Assembly: GCA_937967685.1 (NCBI GenBank)
Contig: CALBTX010000030.1
Coordinates: forward strand, 1-5,978
Origin: an uncultured Bacillaceae bacterium
Lineage (GTDB): Bacteria > Bacillota > Bacilli > Caldalkalibacillales > Caldalkalibacillaceae
Length of the DNA: 5,978 bases
Direction of reading: 5' to 3'
Shown: piece after piece, positions 1-5,961 of the stretch
Layout: the number at the start of each line of letters is the position of its first letter
Numbering within the stretch: position 1 is the first letter of the stretch
Program-made: the position numbers and the translations under genes
Notes under the pieces: model-generated
Told to the model about the DNA's origin: nothing
What the model saw: only the letters and a program-made list of their open reading frames with translations
The model's database searches: none

Positions 1-26
1 GATCCATACCATAGATCCATACCATA
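1..26. repeat. Two tandem copies of a 13-base repeat at the window edge
   Basis: GATCCATACCATA occurs twice head to tail, at 1-13 and 14-26, with no mismatch. Each unit contains CCATA twice, and a fifth CCATA lies at 34-38. The array may continue to the left of the window. It lies just upstream of rapZ and has no visible coding role. I see no sigma-A promoter between it and rapZ, which fits rapZ being transcribed from further upstream. Confidence 0.75.
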
Positions 27-67
27 AATGAAGCCATACAGTTTACTGAAGTGCAAAGGGGCGATCA

Positions 68-946
68 ATGATGGAGGTTAGGCCCATAGAGCTGATTATC
101 ATCACCGGCATGTCCGGAGCAGGGAAAACCGTTGCCATTCAAAGTCTGGAAGATCTCGGATATTTTTGTGTCGATAACTTGCCTCCCGTCTTGATCCCCA
201 AGTTTTTGGAATTGATTGAGCAATCGGCAGGCCCGATGACCAGAGTAGCTTTAGGACTTGATTTAAGAGGCAGGGAATTTTTTGACGCTGTCTTTCAGTT
301 TTTGGACGAATTGGAGCATAAACAACAATTCCGCTATCAGATCCTCTATTTGGACGCCAGCGATGAGGTGCTCGTCAACCGCTATAAAGAGACGCGGCGC
401 AAACATCCTCTCGCAGGGAACGGCTTGCCGTTGGAAGGCATCAGACAGGAAAGAAAATTGCTCGAAGGACTGAAGGGAAAGGCGCATCAAATTATTGACA
501 CATCCCGGCTCAAACCTGCCCAGCTGAGGGAAAAAATCGTTTATCGTTTTGCGGATGACAGCAGGAATCAGCTCATCGTCAATGCGATGTCCTTCGGTTT
601 TAAATACGGTATTCCGATTGATGCGGATCTCGTTTTCGATGTGCGTTTTCTGCCTAACCCACACTATATCGAGGATTTGAAGCCGATGACGGGTTTGGAC
701 GAACAGGTGTCCGCCTACGTCTTGAAATGGGGAGAAACGCAAATGTTTATCAAAAAGATGGAAGATATGCTCTCTTTCCTGCTGCCGCTTTATCAAAGGG
801 AAGGGAAAAGTCAAGTGGTCATCGCCATCGGCTGCACTGGCGGTAAACATCGTTCAGTCGCTCTTGCCGAACATATTGGCCAGCGATTTGCCGACCAATT
901 TAAGACGAATGTGACCCACCGGGATATTGATAAAGACAGACCTTGA
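68..946 (+). CDS. rapZ: RapZ family nucleotide-binding protein (YvcJ)
   Basis: This is a P-loop NTPase of the RapZ/YvcJ family, 292 residues, the usual length. The Walker A motif GMSGAGKT is at residues 14-21. Further family signatures are GYFCVDNLPP (31-40), DLRGREFF (65-72), SFGFKYGIP (175-183), GCTGGKHRSV (255-264) and THRDI (283-287). From family knowledge, B. subtilis YvcJ binds and hydrolyses nucleotides and affects competence. Enterobacterial RapZ is an RNA adaptor that controls glmS through GlmZ, and that RNA role should not be assumed here. An AAAGGGG ribosome binding site (55-61) serves ATG 68 with a 6-base gap or ATG 71 with 9 bases; the protein begins Met-Met and both starts are possible. 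It is first in a row of close genes with glmR 45 bases downstream, so co-transcription is likely. Identification is by remembered similarity and motifs. Confidence 0.96.
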   Translation: MMEVRPIELIIITGMSGAGKTVAIQSLEDLGYFCVDNLPPVLIPKFLELIEQSAGPMTRVALGLDLRGREFFDAVFQFLDELEHKQQFRYQILYLDASDEVLVNRYKETRRKHPLAGNGLPLEGIRQERKLLEGLKGKAHQIIDTSRLKPAQLREKIVYRFADDSRNQLIVNAMSFGFKYGIPIDADLVFDVRFLPNPHYIEDLKPMTGLDEQVSAYVLKWGETQMFIKKMEDMLSFLLPLYQREGKSQVVIAIGCTGGKHRSVALAEHIGQRFADQFKTNVTHRDIDKDRP

Positions 947-974
947 TTGGACCAGCGAGCATTCGTCTCACAAC

Positions 975-982
975 AGGGAGGG
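975..982 (+). promoter_or_regulatory. Ribosome binding site that sets the glmR start
   Basis: AGGGAGGG lies 9 bases before GTG 992. It supports that codon over the in-frame TTG at 947. Confidence 0.8.
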
Positions 983-991
983 CTGTCAAGA

Positions 992-1978
992 GTGGCGAAG
1001 TACAGCAATCGTCAGCATGAGGAGAAAAAAAATGTCGTCGTTATCGGGGGAGGAACCGGCTTATCCACCATTTTGAGGGGGCTGAAGAAAGCGGATCTAA
1101 ACTTAACGGCCATCGTCACGGTGGCTGATGACGGAGGCAGTTCAGGCCGGCTCATCGAAGAGCTGAAAATGCCGCCGCCGGGAGATGTGCGCAACGTCCT
1201 GGTCGCCTTGGCCGAAAGGGAACCTTTGTTGCAGAGCTTGTTTCAACACAGATTTCGCAATGGGCAAGGTTTGGCCGGCCACAGCCTGGGCAACCTGCTG
1301 ATTGCCGCCATGCAGGAAATCACCGGTGACTTCGTCACCGCGGTCAAGGCATTGAGCCGTGTGTTGGCCGTGCGCGGACGTGTCCTGCCCGCCGCCAACG
1401 CCAGCATTCGTTTGCAGGCGCGCATGCAGGACGGCAGTACGGTTGTCGGCGAATCGAATATACCGAAGGCGGGAAAGAAAATCGAGCGGATTACCTTGAT
1501 TCCGAAAGATATCGAGGCGCTCCCCGAAGCGGTGGAAGCCATTGAAGAGGCGGATTTGATCATCGTTGGTCCGGGAAGTTTGTACACGAGTGTCATTCCA
1601 AATTTGTTGGTCGACGGGATTCAGCAGGCGATCAAACGCTGTCGGGCGGAGAAAATGTATATTTCCAATGTGATGACCCAGCCCGGAGAAACGGACGGTT
1701 ACGACGTACGTCAACATGTCCAGGCGATTTACGACCATGTGCAAATGCCGTTGTTTCACAAGGTGGTCGTTAATGTGGGTCAAATTCCTGAGAGCATGAT
1801 CGATAAATACCGTGAAGAAGGAGCGGACCCTGTCATTTATCATCCAGGAAGCCTCGATCAATACGGGGTGGAAATCATTAAGGACCGCCTGTTCCTGATG
1901 GATGATTATTTGCGGCATGATGCCCGGAAAATAACCCGAATCGTTCTGCGATGTTTGGCTGGATTGGGAAAGGAATAG
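992..1978 (+). CDS. glmR: GlmR/YvcK, UDP-GlcNAc-binding regulator of carbon flow to the envelope
   Basis: This is a member of the YvcK/CofD-like family, 328 residues from the chosen start. Glycine-rich and conserved motifs are GGGTGLS (19-25), DDGGSSGRL (46-54), PPPGDVRN (61-68), GLAGHSLGNL (93-102), GPGSLYTS (193-200) and NVMTQPGET (226-234). In B. subtilis GlmR binds UDP-GlcNAc and, when that is scarce, stimulates GlmS, so it is needed for growth on gluconeogenic carbon sources. CofD, a fold relative, transfers lactyl-phosphate-type groups, but the rapZ-whiA context points to YvcK. The start is GTG 992, because AGGGAGGG at 975-982 lies 9 bases upstream. The frame stays open to TTG 947, directly after the rapZ stop, but that codon has no good ribosome binding site and would add 15 residues not typical of the family. 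whiA begins 11 bases after the stop. Confidence 0.95.
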   Translation: MAKYSNRQHEEKKNVVVIGGGTGLSTILRGLKKADLNLTAIVTVADDGGSSGRLIEELKMPPPGDVRNVLVALAEREPLLQSLFQHRFRNGQGLAGHSLGNLLIAAMQEITGDFVTAVKALSRVLAVRGRVLPAANASIRLQARMQDGSTVVGESNIPKAGKKIERITLIPKDIEALPEAVEAIEEADLIIVGPGSLYTSVIPNLLVDGIQQAIKRCRAEKMYISNVMTQPGETDGYDVRQHVQAIYDHVQMPLFHKVVVNVGQIPESMIDKYREEGADPVIYHPGSLDQYGVEIIKDRLFLMDDYLRHDARKITRIVLRCLAGLGKE

Positions 1979-1989
1979 GTGATGCCATC

Positions 1990-2916
1990 ATGTCTTTTGC
2001 CTCAGAGACAAAGCAGGAATTGGCCAACTTGCCTCTGAAAACATGTTGTTTGAAAGCGGAGCTGGCTGCTGTATTGCGCATGAGCGGCTCCCTCTCTTTT
2101 TCGAACAAACAAGCTGTTCTTGACGTTTCCACTGAAAATGCCGCCATTGCCCGGCGTGTGTTTCGTTCTTTGAAGGAATGTTTCGGACTGCACGCCGAAC
2201 TGTTGGTTCGTAAGAAAATGCGCCTGAAAAAAAACAATGTGTACATCGTTCGTCTTCCGGTCCGTGTCCGGCACGTCTTGAGCGAATTAAAAATCATCAC
2301 TGGTTCTTTTGAGATGAAAAGGGACATTTCCCCTGCTTTGATCCAAACAGCGTGCTGCAAGCGTTCCTATTTACGCGGGGCGTTTCTGGCCGGGGGATCC
2401 GTCAACCACCCGGATTCGGCATCTTATCATTTGGAAATTTTCACCAATTACCGGGAACATGGACAGGCGCTCGTGCGATTGGCCAACGATTTTTATTTAA
2501 ACCCGAAGCTGATCGAGCGCAAAAAAGGGTATGTCATGTATTTGAAAGAAGGGGAAAAAATCACTGATTTTTTAAATATCATCGGGGCCCATCGGGCGCT
2601 TTTTAAGTTTGAAGACGTGCGCATCGTCAAAGATATGCGCAATTCCGTCAATCGTCTGGTCAATTGTGAAACGGCCAATTTGAACAAGACGGTCGTGGCG
2701 GCGATGAAGCAATTGGAAAACATTCAACTGATTGATGAAAAAATGGGACTTGACAACCTTCCCCGGAAATTGCGGGAAGTGGCCATCTTGCGGTTGCAGC
2801 ATCCGGATGCTAATTTAAAAGAGCTCGGCGAATTAATGCCGGACGGAAAAGTGAGTAAATCGGGCATGAACCATCGCTTCCGAAAAATCAATGAAATCGC
2901 TGCCAAATTGAAATGA
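1990..2916 (+). CDS. whiA: WhiA family DNA-binding protein
   Basis: This is WhiA (DUF199), 308 residues. The N-terminal part has the degenerate LAGLIDADG homing-endonuclease fold, visible as CCKRSYLRGAFLAGGSV (122-138) with SYHLEIF nearby. The core signature RNSVNRLVNCETANLNK is at 217-233. A C-terminal helix-turn-helix covers about 276-300 (LKELGELM...SKSGMNHRFRKI). In Streptomyces WhiA is a sporulation transcription factor. In B. subtilis it is nucleoid-associated and affects division and chromosome segregation without a large regulon. The fold is used for DNA binding, and the family is not known as an active nuclease. The start is ATG 1990 (MSFASETK, the usual family N-terminus) with AGGTGAT at 1977-1983, 6 bases upstream. 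The in-frame ATG 1951 inside glmR would add 13 unsupported residues. The ribosome binding site overlaps the glmR stop, which suggests translational coupling. Confidence 0.96.
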   Translation: MSFASETKQELANLPLKTCCLKAELAAVLRMSGSLSFSNKQAVLDVSTENAAIARRVFRSLKECFGLHAELLVRKKMRLKKNNVYIVRLPVRVRHVLSELKIITGSFEMKRDISPALIQTACCKRSYLRGAFLAGGSVNHPDSASYHLEIFTNYREHGQALVRLANDFYLNPKLIERKKGYVMYLKEGEKITDFLNIIGAHRALFKFEDVRIVKDMRNSVNRLVNCETANLNKTVVAAMKQLENIQLIDEKMGLDNLPRKLREVAILRLQHPDANLKELGELMPDGKVSKSGMNHRFRKINEIAAKLK

Positions 2917-2922
2917 ACATGT

Positions 2923-2951
2923 TTTTCCATAGATGGCAACAATGATATAAT
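2923..2951 (+). promoter_or_regulatory. Extended -10 promoter candidate for crh
   Basis: A perfect TATAAT at 2946-2951 is preceded by TG at 2943-2944, giving TGATATAAT, an extended -10. The -35 (TTTTCC, 2923-2928, 17-base spacer) is weak, as is usual for extended -10 promoters. Transcription would start near 2958. No convincing terminator separates whiA from crh, so crh could also be reached by read-through from the upstream genes. Confidence 0.6.
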
Positions 2952-3031
2952 AAGGTCGAACATGTTGGACACAGCAAATATTCGGTTAAAGATGATATGA
3001 TTTGAAGATGATTATTTAGGAGGAATAAATG

Positions 3032-3289
3032 ATGGTCGAAGAAAAAGTGACTGTTCGCCTGAAAACCGGCCTGCAGGCCCGTCCGGCTGCTCTGTTCGTT
3101 CAAGAAGCGAACCGGTTTGCGGCGGATGTATTTGTGCAAAGAGGGGATAAAAAAGTGAACGCCAAAAGTATTATGGGGATCATGAGTCTCGCTATTGGCA
3201 CGGGAGCAGAGATCACCATTTCAGCCGAAGGCGCTGATGCCGAGGAAGCGGTCCGTCGTTTGACAGACTATGTTTCACAGGAGGATTAG
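3032..3289 (+). CDS. crh: Crh, catabolite-repression HPr-like protein
   Basis: This is a small HPr-fold protein of 85 residues. Numbered from the second Met (MVEEKVTVRL), residue 15 is Gln in TGLQARP where true HPr has the phosphorylatable His15. Ser46 in NAKSIMGIM is kept. That is the signature of Crh, which cannot carry PTS phosphate but is phosphorylated on Ser46 by HPr kinase and then acts as a CcpA co-repressor. In B. subtilis unphosphorylated Crh also inhibits methylglyoxal synthase. ATG 3029 and ATG 3032 are adjacent. AGGAGG at 3018-3023 is 8 bases from ATG 3032 and 5 from ATG 3029, and the second start gives the family's residue numbering, so I prefer it. The gene follows whiA with a 115-base gap holding its own promoter candidate, and it ends at a terminator shared with clpP. 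Confidence 0.96.
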   Translation: MVEEKVTVRLKTGLQARPAALFVQEANRFAADVFVQRGDKKVNAKSIMGIMSLAIGTGAEITISAEGADAEEAVRRLTDYVSQED

Positions 3290-3292
3290 ACA

Positions 3293-3326
3293 AAAACAGA
3301 GTGATTGCAAAGAATCACTCTGTTTT
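3293..3326. terminator. Bidirectional Rho-independent terminator between crh and clpP
   Basis: A perfect 14-bp stem pairs 3293-3306 (AAAACAGAGTGATT) with 3313-3326, around a 6-base loop GCAAAG. The A-run at one foot and the T-run at the other make it work as a terminator in both directions. It lies 3 bases after the crh stop and 4 bases after the clpP stop on the other strand. Confidence 0.92.
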
Positions 3327-3330
3327 GAAC

Positions 3331-3930
3331 TTACTTGGCCGGTTGGCTTGTGATGACATCGTCAATGAGCCCGTACGCTTTGGCATCTTGTGCATCCATG
3401 AAATTGTCGCGGTCCGTATCACGTTCAATGCGCTCGAGCGGCTGGCCGGTGCGTTCGGCCAGGATTTCGTTCAACTTTTGTCTCATTCTTAAGATGCGTT
3501 TGGCATGGATTTCAATATCCGCTGCTTGCCCTTGGGTTCCGCCCAACGGTTGATGGATCATCACTTCCGCATTGGGCAGGGCGAAACGTTTCCCTTTCTC
3601 CCCGGCGGCCAATAAAAAGGCGCCCATCGATGCGGCCATGCCGATGCAGATCGTGTTGACCGGCGCTTTAATGTATTGCATCGTGTCATAAATCGCCATT
3701 CCGGCGGTGATGGATCCACCCGGACTGTTGATGTACAGGGAAATGTCTTTCTCCGAATCTTCGGCATCGAGAAACAGCATTTGGGCAACGACGGCGTTGG
3801 CCACCTGGTCGTTAATGCCCGAACCGAGAAAGATAATGCGGTCTTTCAACAGACGGGAATAAATGTCGTAAGCTCGCTCTCCACGATTCGTTTGCTCAAT
3901 GACCGTTGGGATCAGGTGCATATTTTCCAT
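3331..3930 (-). CDS. clpP: ClpP, ATP-dependent Clp protease proteolytic subunit
   Basis: This is the serine protease core of the Clp complexes, 199 residues. It forms a double heptameric chamber and degrades unfolded and regulatory proteins delivered by ClpX, ClpC or ClpE. The catalytic triad is intact: Ser101 in GMAASMGAF, His126 in MIHQPLGG and Asp175 in DTDRDNF. SLYINSPGGSITAG is at 64-77. The start at 3930 is supported by AAAGGAGG (complement of 3940-3947), 9 bases upstream. The Met at residue 4 matches the B. subtilis start by alignment but would be too far from that site, so a three-residue N-terminal extension (MEN) is predicted. The gene converges on crh and diverges from pgcA. A CtsR box over its promoter predicts heat and stress induction. 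Confidence 0.98.
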   Translation of the reverse strand: MENMHLIPTVIEQTNRGERAYDIYSRLLKDRIIFLGSGINDQVANAVVAQMLFLDAEDSEKDISLYINSPGGSITAGMAIYDTMQYIKAPVNTICIGMAASMGAFLLAAGEKGKRFALPNAEVMIHQPLGGTQGQAADIEIHAKRILRMRQKLNEILAERTGQPLERIERDTDRDNFMDAQDAKAYGLIDDVITSQPAK

Positions 3931-4014
3931 TACAAAAAACCTCCTTTATCGATTCCATCGTTTTGGCCTGCGTGCAAAAAAAGTCCAGCCCATATTGATG
4001 ATCTTCCACCACTT

Positions 4015-4043
4015 ATCTTACATAAAAGGTCAGGAAAGGTCAA
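4015..4043 (-). promoter_or_regulatory. Sigma-A-type promoter of clpP
   Basis: Read on the minus strand, the -35 is TTGACC (complement of 4038-4043), followed by a 17-base spacer and the -10 TAAGAT (complement of 4015-4020). Transcription would start near 4008 and give a leader of about 78 bases. The match is 5 of 6 for the -35 and 4 of 6 for the -10. Confidence 0.75.
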
Positions 4044-4044
4044 A
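4028..4044 (+). promoter_or_regulatory. CtsR operator (heptad direct repeat)
   Basis: GGTCAGG (4028-4034), AAA (4035-4037) and GGTCAAA (4038-4044) fit the known CtsR box RGTCAAA-NAN-RGTCAAA. One half is perfect and the other has two mismatches. The box covers the clpP -35 and part of its spacer, so bound CtsR would block RNA polymerase. ctsR is not in the window; its presence in the genome is inferred. Confidence 0.82.
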
Positions 4045-4094
4045 TATTTTGCCGCCGATGAACGACCATCTCAAGACAGTGTACCTGATGCAGA

Positions 4095-4099
4095 AAGGA
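4095..4099 (+). promoter_or_regulatory. Ribosome binding site that sets the pgcA start
   Basis: AAGGA at 4095-4099 lies 8 bases before GTG 4108, 14 before ATG 4114 and 6 before the out-of-frame ATG 4106. It overlaps the in-frame ATG 4099, which rules that codon out. GTG 4108 is the best-spaced in-frame start. Confidence 0.65.
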
Positions 4100-4107
4100 T
4101 GATCAAT

Positions 4108-5847
4108 GTGAGTATGGCAGAAAAACGTTTCCAGCACTGGTATGCACATTCCGAATTACCTCCCGATCTTCGAGAGGAATTGAAATCGATTCAACACAGC
4201 CCGCAGGAAATAGAGGAAAGATTTCATTCTCAGCTTTCTTTCGGGACGGGAGGTCTCAGAGGGCAATTGGGTGCCGGAACGAATCGGCTGAATATTTACA
4301 CGATCCGTAAGGCCAGCCTGGGATTGGCCCACTATTTGCTTAACCAAAACGGCTCGGTTTTAAACGTCACGGTCGTCATTGCTTATGATTGCCGTCACCG
4401 TTCGCAGCAATTTGCGGATGAAGCGGCCTTAACCCTGGCTAAACAAGGAATCACATGTTACGTCTTCCCTTCGCTCAGGACGACACCCGAACTATCTTTT
4501 GCCGTGCGCAAAATGAACGCCTCTGCCGGCATTGTCATCACGGCCAGCCACAACCCTCCGGAATATAACGGCTTCAAAGTTTACGGTCCGGACGGGGCCC
4601 AATTGAATGTGCAGGAAGCGGACAAAGTGATCGCTTTCGTCAACAATATTGAGGACGAATTGTCCGTCCCGGTGCTGTCAAAAGAAGAAGCCGTCGCCCA
4701 AGGGCTGTACAATACAGTGGATGCATCGCTCGATGACCAATATGTGGATTATGTCGTTTCCCTCTCGCTTCGGCCGCAAACGATCAGGCAGATGAAAGAC
4801 AGGTTCCGAATCGTTTATACCCCGCTGCACGGTACGGGACTGGTGCCCGTGCTCAAGGTGTTGCACAAAGCGGGTTTTACGCAAGTGGAAACAGTTGAGG
4901 AACAGGCGCATCCCGATCCCGATTTTTCGACGGTTTCTACGCCCAATCCGGAAGAACATGCCGCCTTCCAACTGGCCATCGATCAGGCCCGTGCGAACGG
5001 TGCGGACATGATCATTGGCACGGACCCGGATGCAGACAGAATGGGAATCGTCGTTCAAAACCAGTCCGGGGATTATGAAGGGCTGACCGGCAACCAAACG
5101 GGTGCACTGCTCTTGCACTATATTCTCACCCGGAAAAAAGAAACCGGGACCCTGACGGATAAACATACGCTGTGCAAGACGATCGTCACGTCCGAGTTAG
5201 GGCGAAAAATTGCCGCCTCTTTCGGGCTGGAAACGATAGACACTTTGACAGGCTTCAAGTTTATCGGGGAAAAAATCAAACAGTTTAAAGAAGAAGGGGA
5301 ACGCATTTTTGTCTTCGGCTATGAGGAAAGTTACGGCTATCTGATCGGCGATGAAGTGCGTGACAAAGATGCCGTCCAGGCCGTCCTGTTGGCCGCAGAA
5401 ATGGGAGCCTATTATAAGTCGAAAGGATTGACCGTCTACGAGGCGCTGCTCGATTTATACGAAACGTACGGGTACTACAAAGAAGCCATTCAGTCCATCA
5501 CCTTGACGGGACAGGAAGGTTTAAGGAAGATTCAGCATGTCATGTCCCATTTGAGAGCACATCCGCTGCAACAGATCGGCGGGCAGACGGTGAACGTCAT
5601 TGAAGATTATTTATCAGGGATTCGGGTGGAAACCGGCACGGGGCAGCAACAAATATTGACCCTGCCTTCTGCCAATGTGCTCAAATATTTTTTGGACGAC
5701 GGCACATGGGTATGTATTCGTCCGTCGGGAACCGAACCCAAATTGAAAATCTATTACGGTGTCAACGGCACATCCCAACTGGAAGCGGAACGGAAAAACG
5801 ATCGGATCAAAAATGAAGTGGATCAACTCATCAAGGCATTACTATGA
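4108..5847 (+). CDS. pgcA: Alpha-phosphoglucomutase/phosphomannomutase
   Basis: This enzyme interconverts glucose-6-phosphate and glucose-1-phosphate, the step before UDP-glucose, which feeds teichoic acid and glycolipid synthesis. It belongs to the alpha-D-phosphohexomutase family. From GTG 4108 it has 579 residues, close to the B. subtilis PgcA length of about 581. Its active-site parts are all present: the phosphoserine loop TASHNPP (145-151, Ser147), the metal loop DPDADR (306-311), the sugar-binding GYEESYG (404-410) and the phosphate-binding RPSGTEPK (538-545). FGTGGLRG (45-52) and GNQTGALLLHY (328-338) are also typical. ATG 4114 is an alternative start giving 577 residues. The frame is open far upstream, opposite clpP, but that part is not coding. 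The closely related phosphopentomutase/phosphomannomutase function cannot be excluded, but the length and motifs favour PgcA. The gene diverges from clpP and has its own terminator. Confidence 0.93.
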   Translation: MSMAEKRFQHWYAHSELPPDLREELKSIQHSPQEIEERFHSQLSFGTGGLRGQLGAGTNRLNIYTIRKASLGLAHYLLNQNGSVLNVTVVIAYDCRHRSQQFADEAALTLAKQGITCYVFPSLRTTPELSFAVRKMNASAGIVITASHNPPEYNGFKVYGPDGAQLNVQEADKVIAFVNNIEDELSVPVLSKEEAVAQGLYNTVDASLDDQYVDYVVSLSLRPQTIRQMKDRFRIVYTPLHGTGLVPVLKVLHKAGFTQVETVEEQAHPDPDFSTVSTPNPEEHAAFQLAIDQARANGADMIIGTDPDADRMGIVVQNQSGDYEGLTGNQTGALLLHYILTRKKETGTLTDKHTLCKTIVTSELGRKIAASFGLETIDTLTGFKFIGEKIKQFKEEGERIFVFGYEESYGYLIGDEVRDKDAVQAVLLAAEMGAYYKSKGLTVYEALLDLYETYGYYKEAIQSITLTGQEGLRKIQHVMSHLRAHPLQQIGGQTVNVIEDYLSGIRVETGTGQQQILTLPSANVLKYFLDDGTWVCIRPSGTEPKLKIYYGVNGTSQLEAERKNDRIKNEVDQLIKALL

Positions 5848-5873
5848 CAGCATAGTAATGCTTTTTATTTTTA
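5833..5873 (+). terminator. Rho-independent terminator of pgcA overlapping the stop codon
   Basis: GCATTACTATG (5836-5846) pairs perfectly with 5851-5861 around the loop ACAG, and a G-T pair and two A-T pairs extend the stem to 5833/5864. The T-rich tail runs to about 5873. The stem begins inside the last codons of pgcA, and the TGA stop (5845-5847) lies at the top of it. Confidence 0.9.
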
Positions 5874-5892
5874 CCCGTCACCTTACAAACAA

Positions 5893-5921
5893 AAATAATG
5901 TAAAAAGGTTTGACATTATTT
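5893..5921. promoter_or_regulatory. Candidate GlnR/TnrA operator
   Basis: A 29-base near-perfect palindrome has 13-bp arms with one mismatch (5893-5905 and 5909-5921) around AGG. Its core, TGTAA-AAAGGTT-TGACA (5899-5915), matches the GlnR/TnrA consensus TGTNA-N7-TNACA at every fixed base and has the AT-rich flanks typical of such sites. It contains the -35 of the downstream promoter, a position that suggests repression. The regulator is inferred from the consensus only. Confidence 0.6.
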
Positions 5922-5937
5922 CTTTAACCCATATCAT
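5910..5937 (+). promoter_or_regulatory. Sigma-A promoter for a gene beyond the right edge
   Basis: A perfect -35 TTGACA (5910-5915), a 16-base spacer and the -10 TATCAT (5932-5937, 5 of 6) predict a start near 5944. The stretch from 5848 to the window end holds no gene that I can support, so this promoter should serve a gene starting after 5978. Confidence 0.75.
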
Positions 5938-5941
5938 AAAA

Positions 5942-5961
5942 ATGTAAAATATGTTTTACAT
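5942..5961. promoter_or_regulatory. Second palindrome over the predicted transcription start
   Basis: ATGTAAAA (5942-5949), TATG, TTTTACAT (5954-5961) is a perfect 8-bp inverted repeat. Its half-site is identical to the left half of the palindrome at 5893-5921. The TGTAA/TTACA halves are separated by 8 bases rather than the 7 of the GlnR/TnrA consensus. It covers the predicted +1, so a bound protein would probably block transcription. It could also be a leader hairpin, but it has no T-run after it. Confidence 0.6.

Noticed and set aside
947..991. TTG start for glmR directly after the rapZ stop
   Set aside because: It has no good ribosome binding site, whereas GTG 992 has AGGGAGGG at 9 bases and gives the usual N-terminus.
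1324..1340. Seven-bp hairpin CGGTGAC-TTC-GTCACCG
   Set aside because: It lies within well-conserved glmR coding sequence, has no T-run, and a stem of this size is expected by chance.
1142..1918. Long open frame on the minus strand opposite glmR
   Set aside because: It is a shadow of the glmR coding frame; its protein shows no recognisable motif and glmR is certain on the + strand.
2920..2941. Possible terminator hairpin between whiA and crh
   Set aside because: The pairing is short and broken (CCAT/ATGG with a 2-base loop plus a split outer stem) and no T-run follows it.
2957..2970. LexA (SOS) box at CGAACATGTT
   Set aside because: The Bacillus LexA site needs CGAAC and GTTCG-like arms separated by four bases; here the arms are separated by two and the right arm is GTTGG.
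3676..4107. Upstream extension of the pgcA frame by about 144 residues
   Set aside because: It lies opposite the clpP coding strand and crosses the clpP promoter, lacks similarity to phosphoglucomutases, and the ribosome binding site at 4095-4099 and the family length support a start at 4108.
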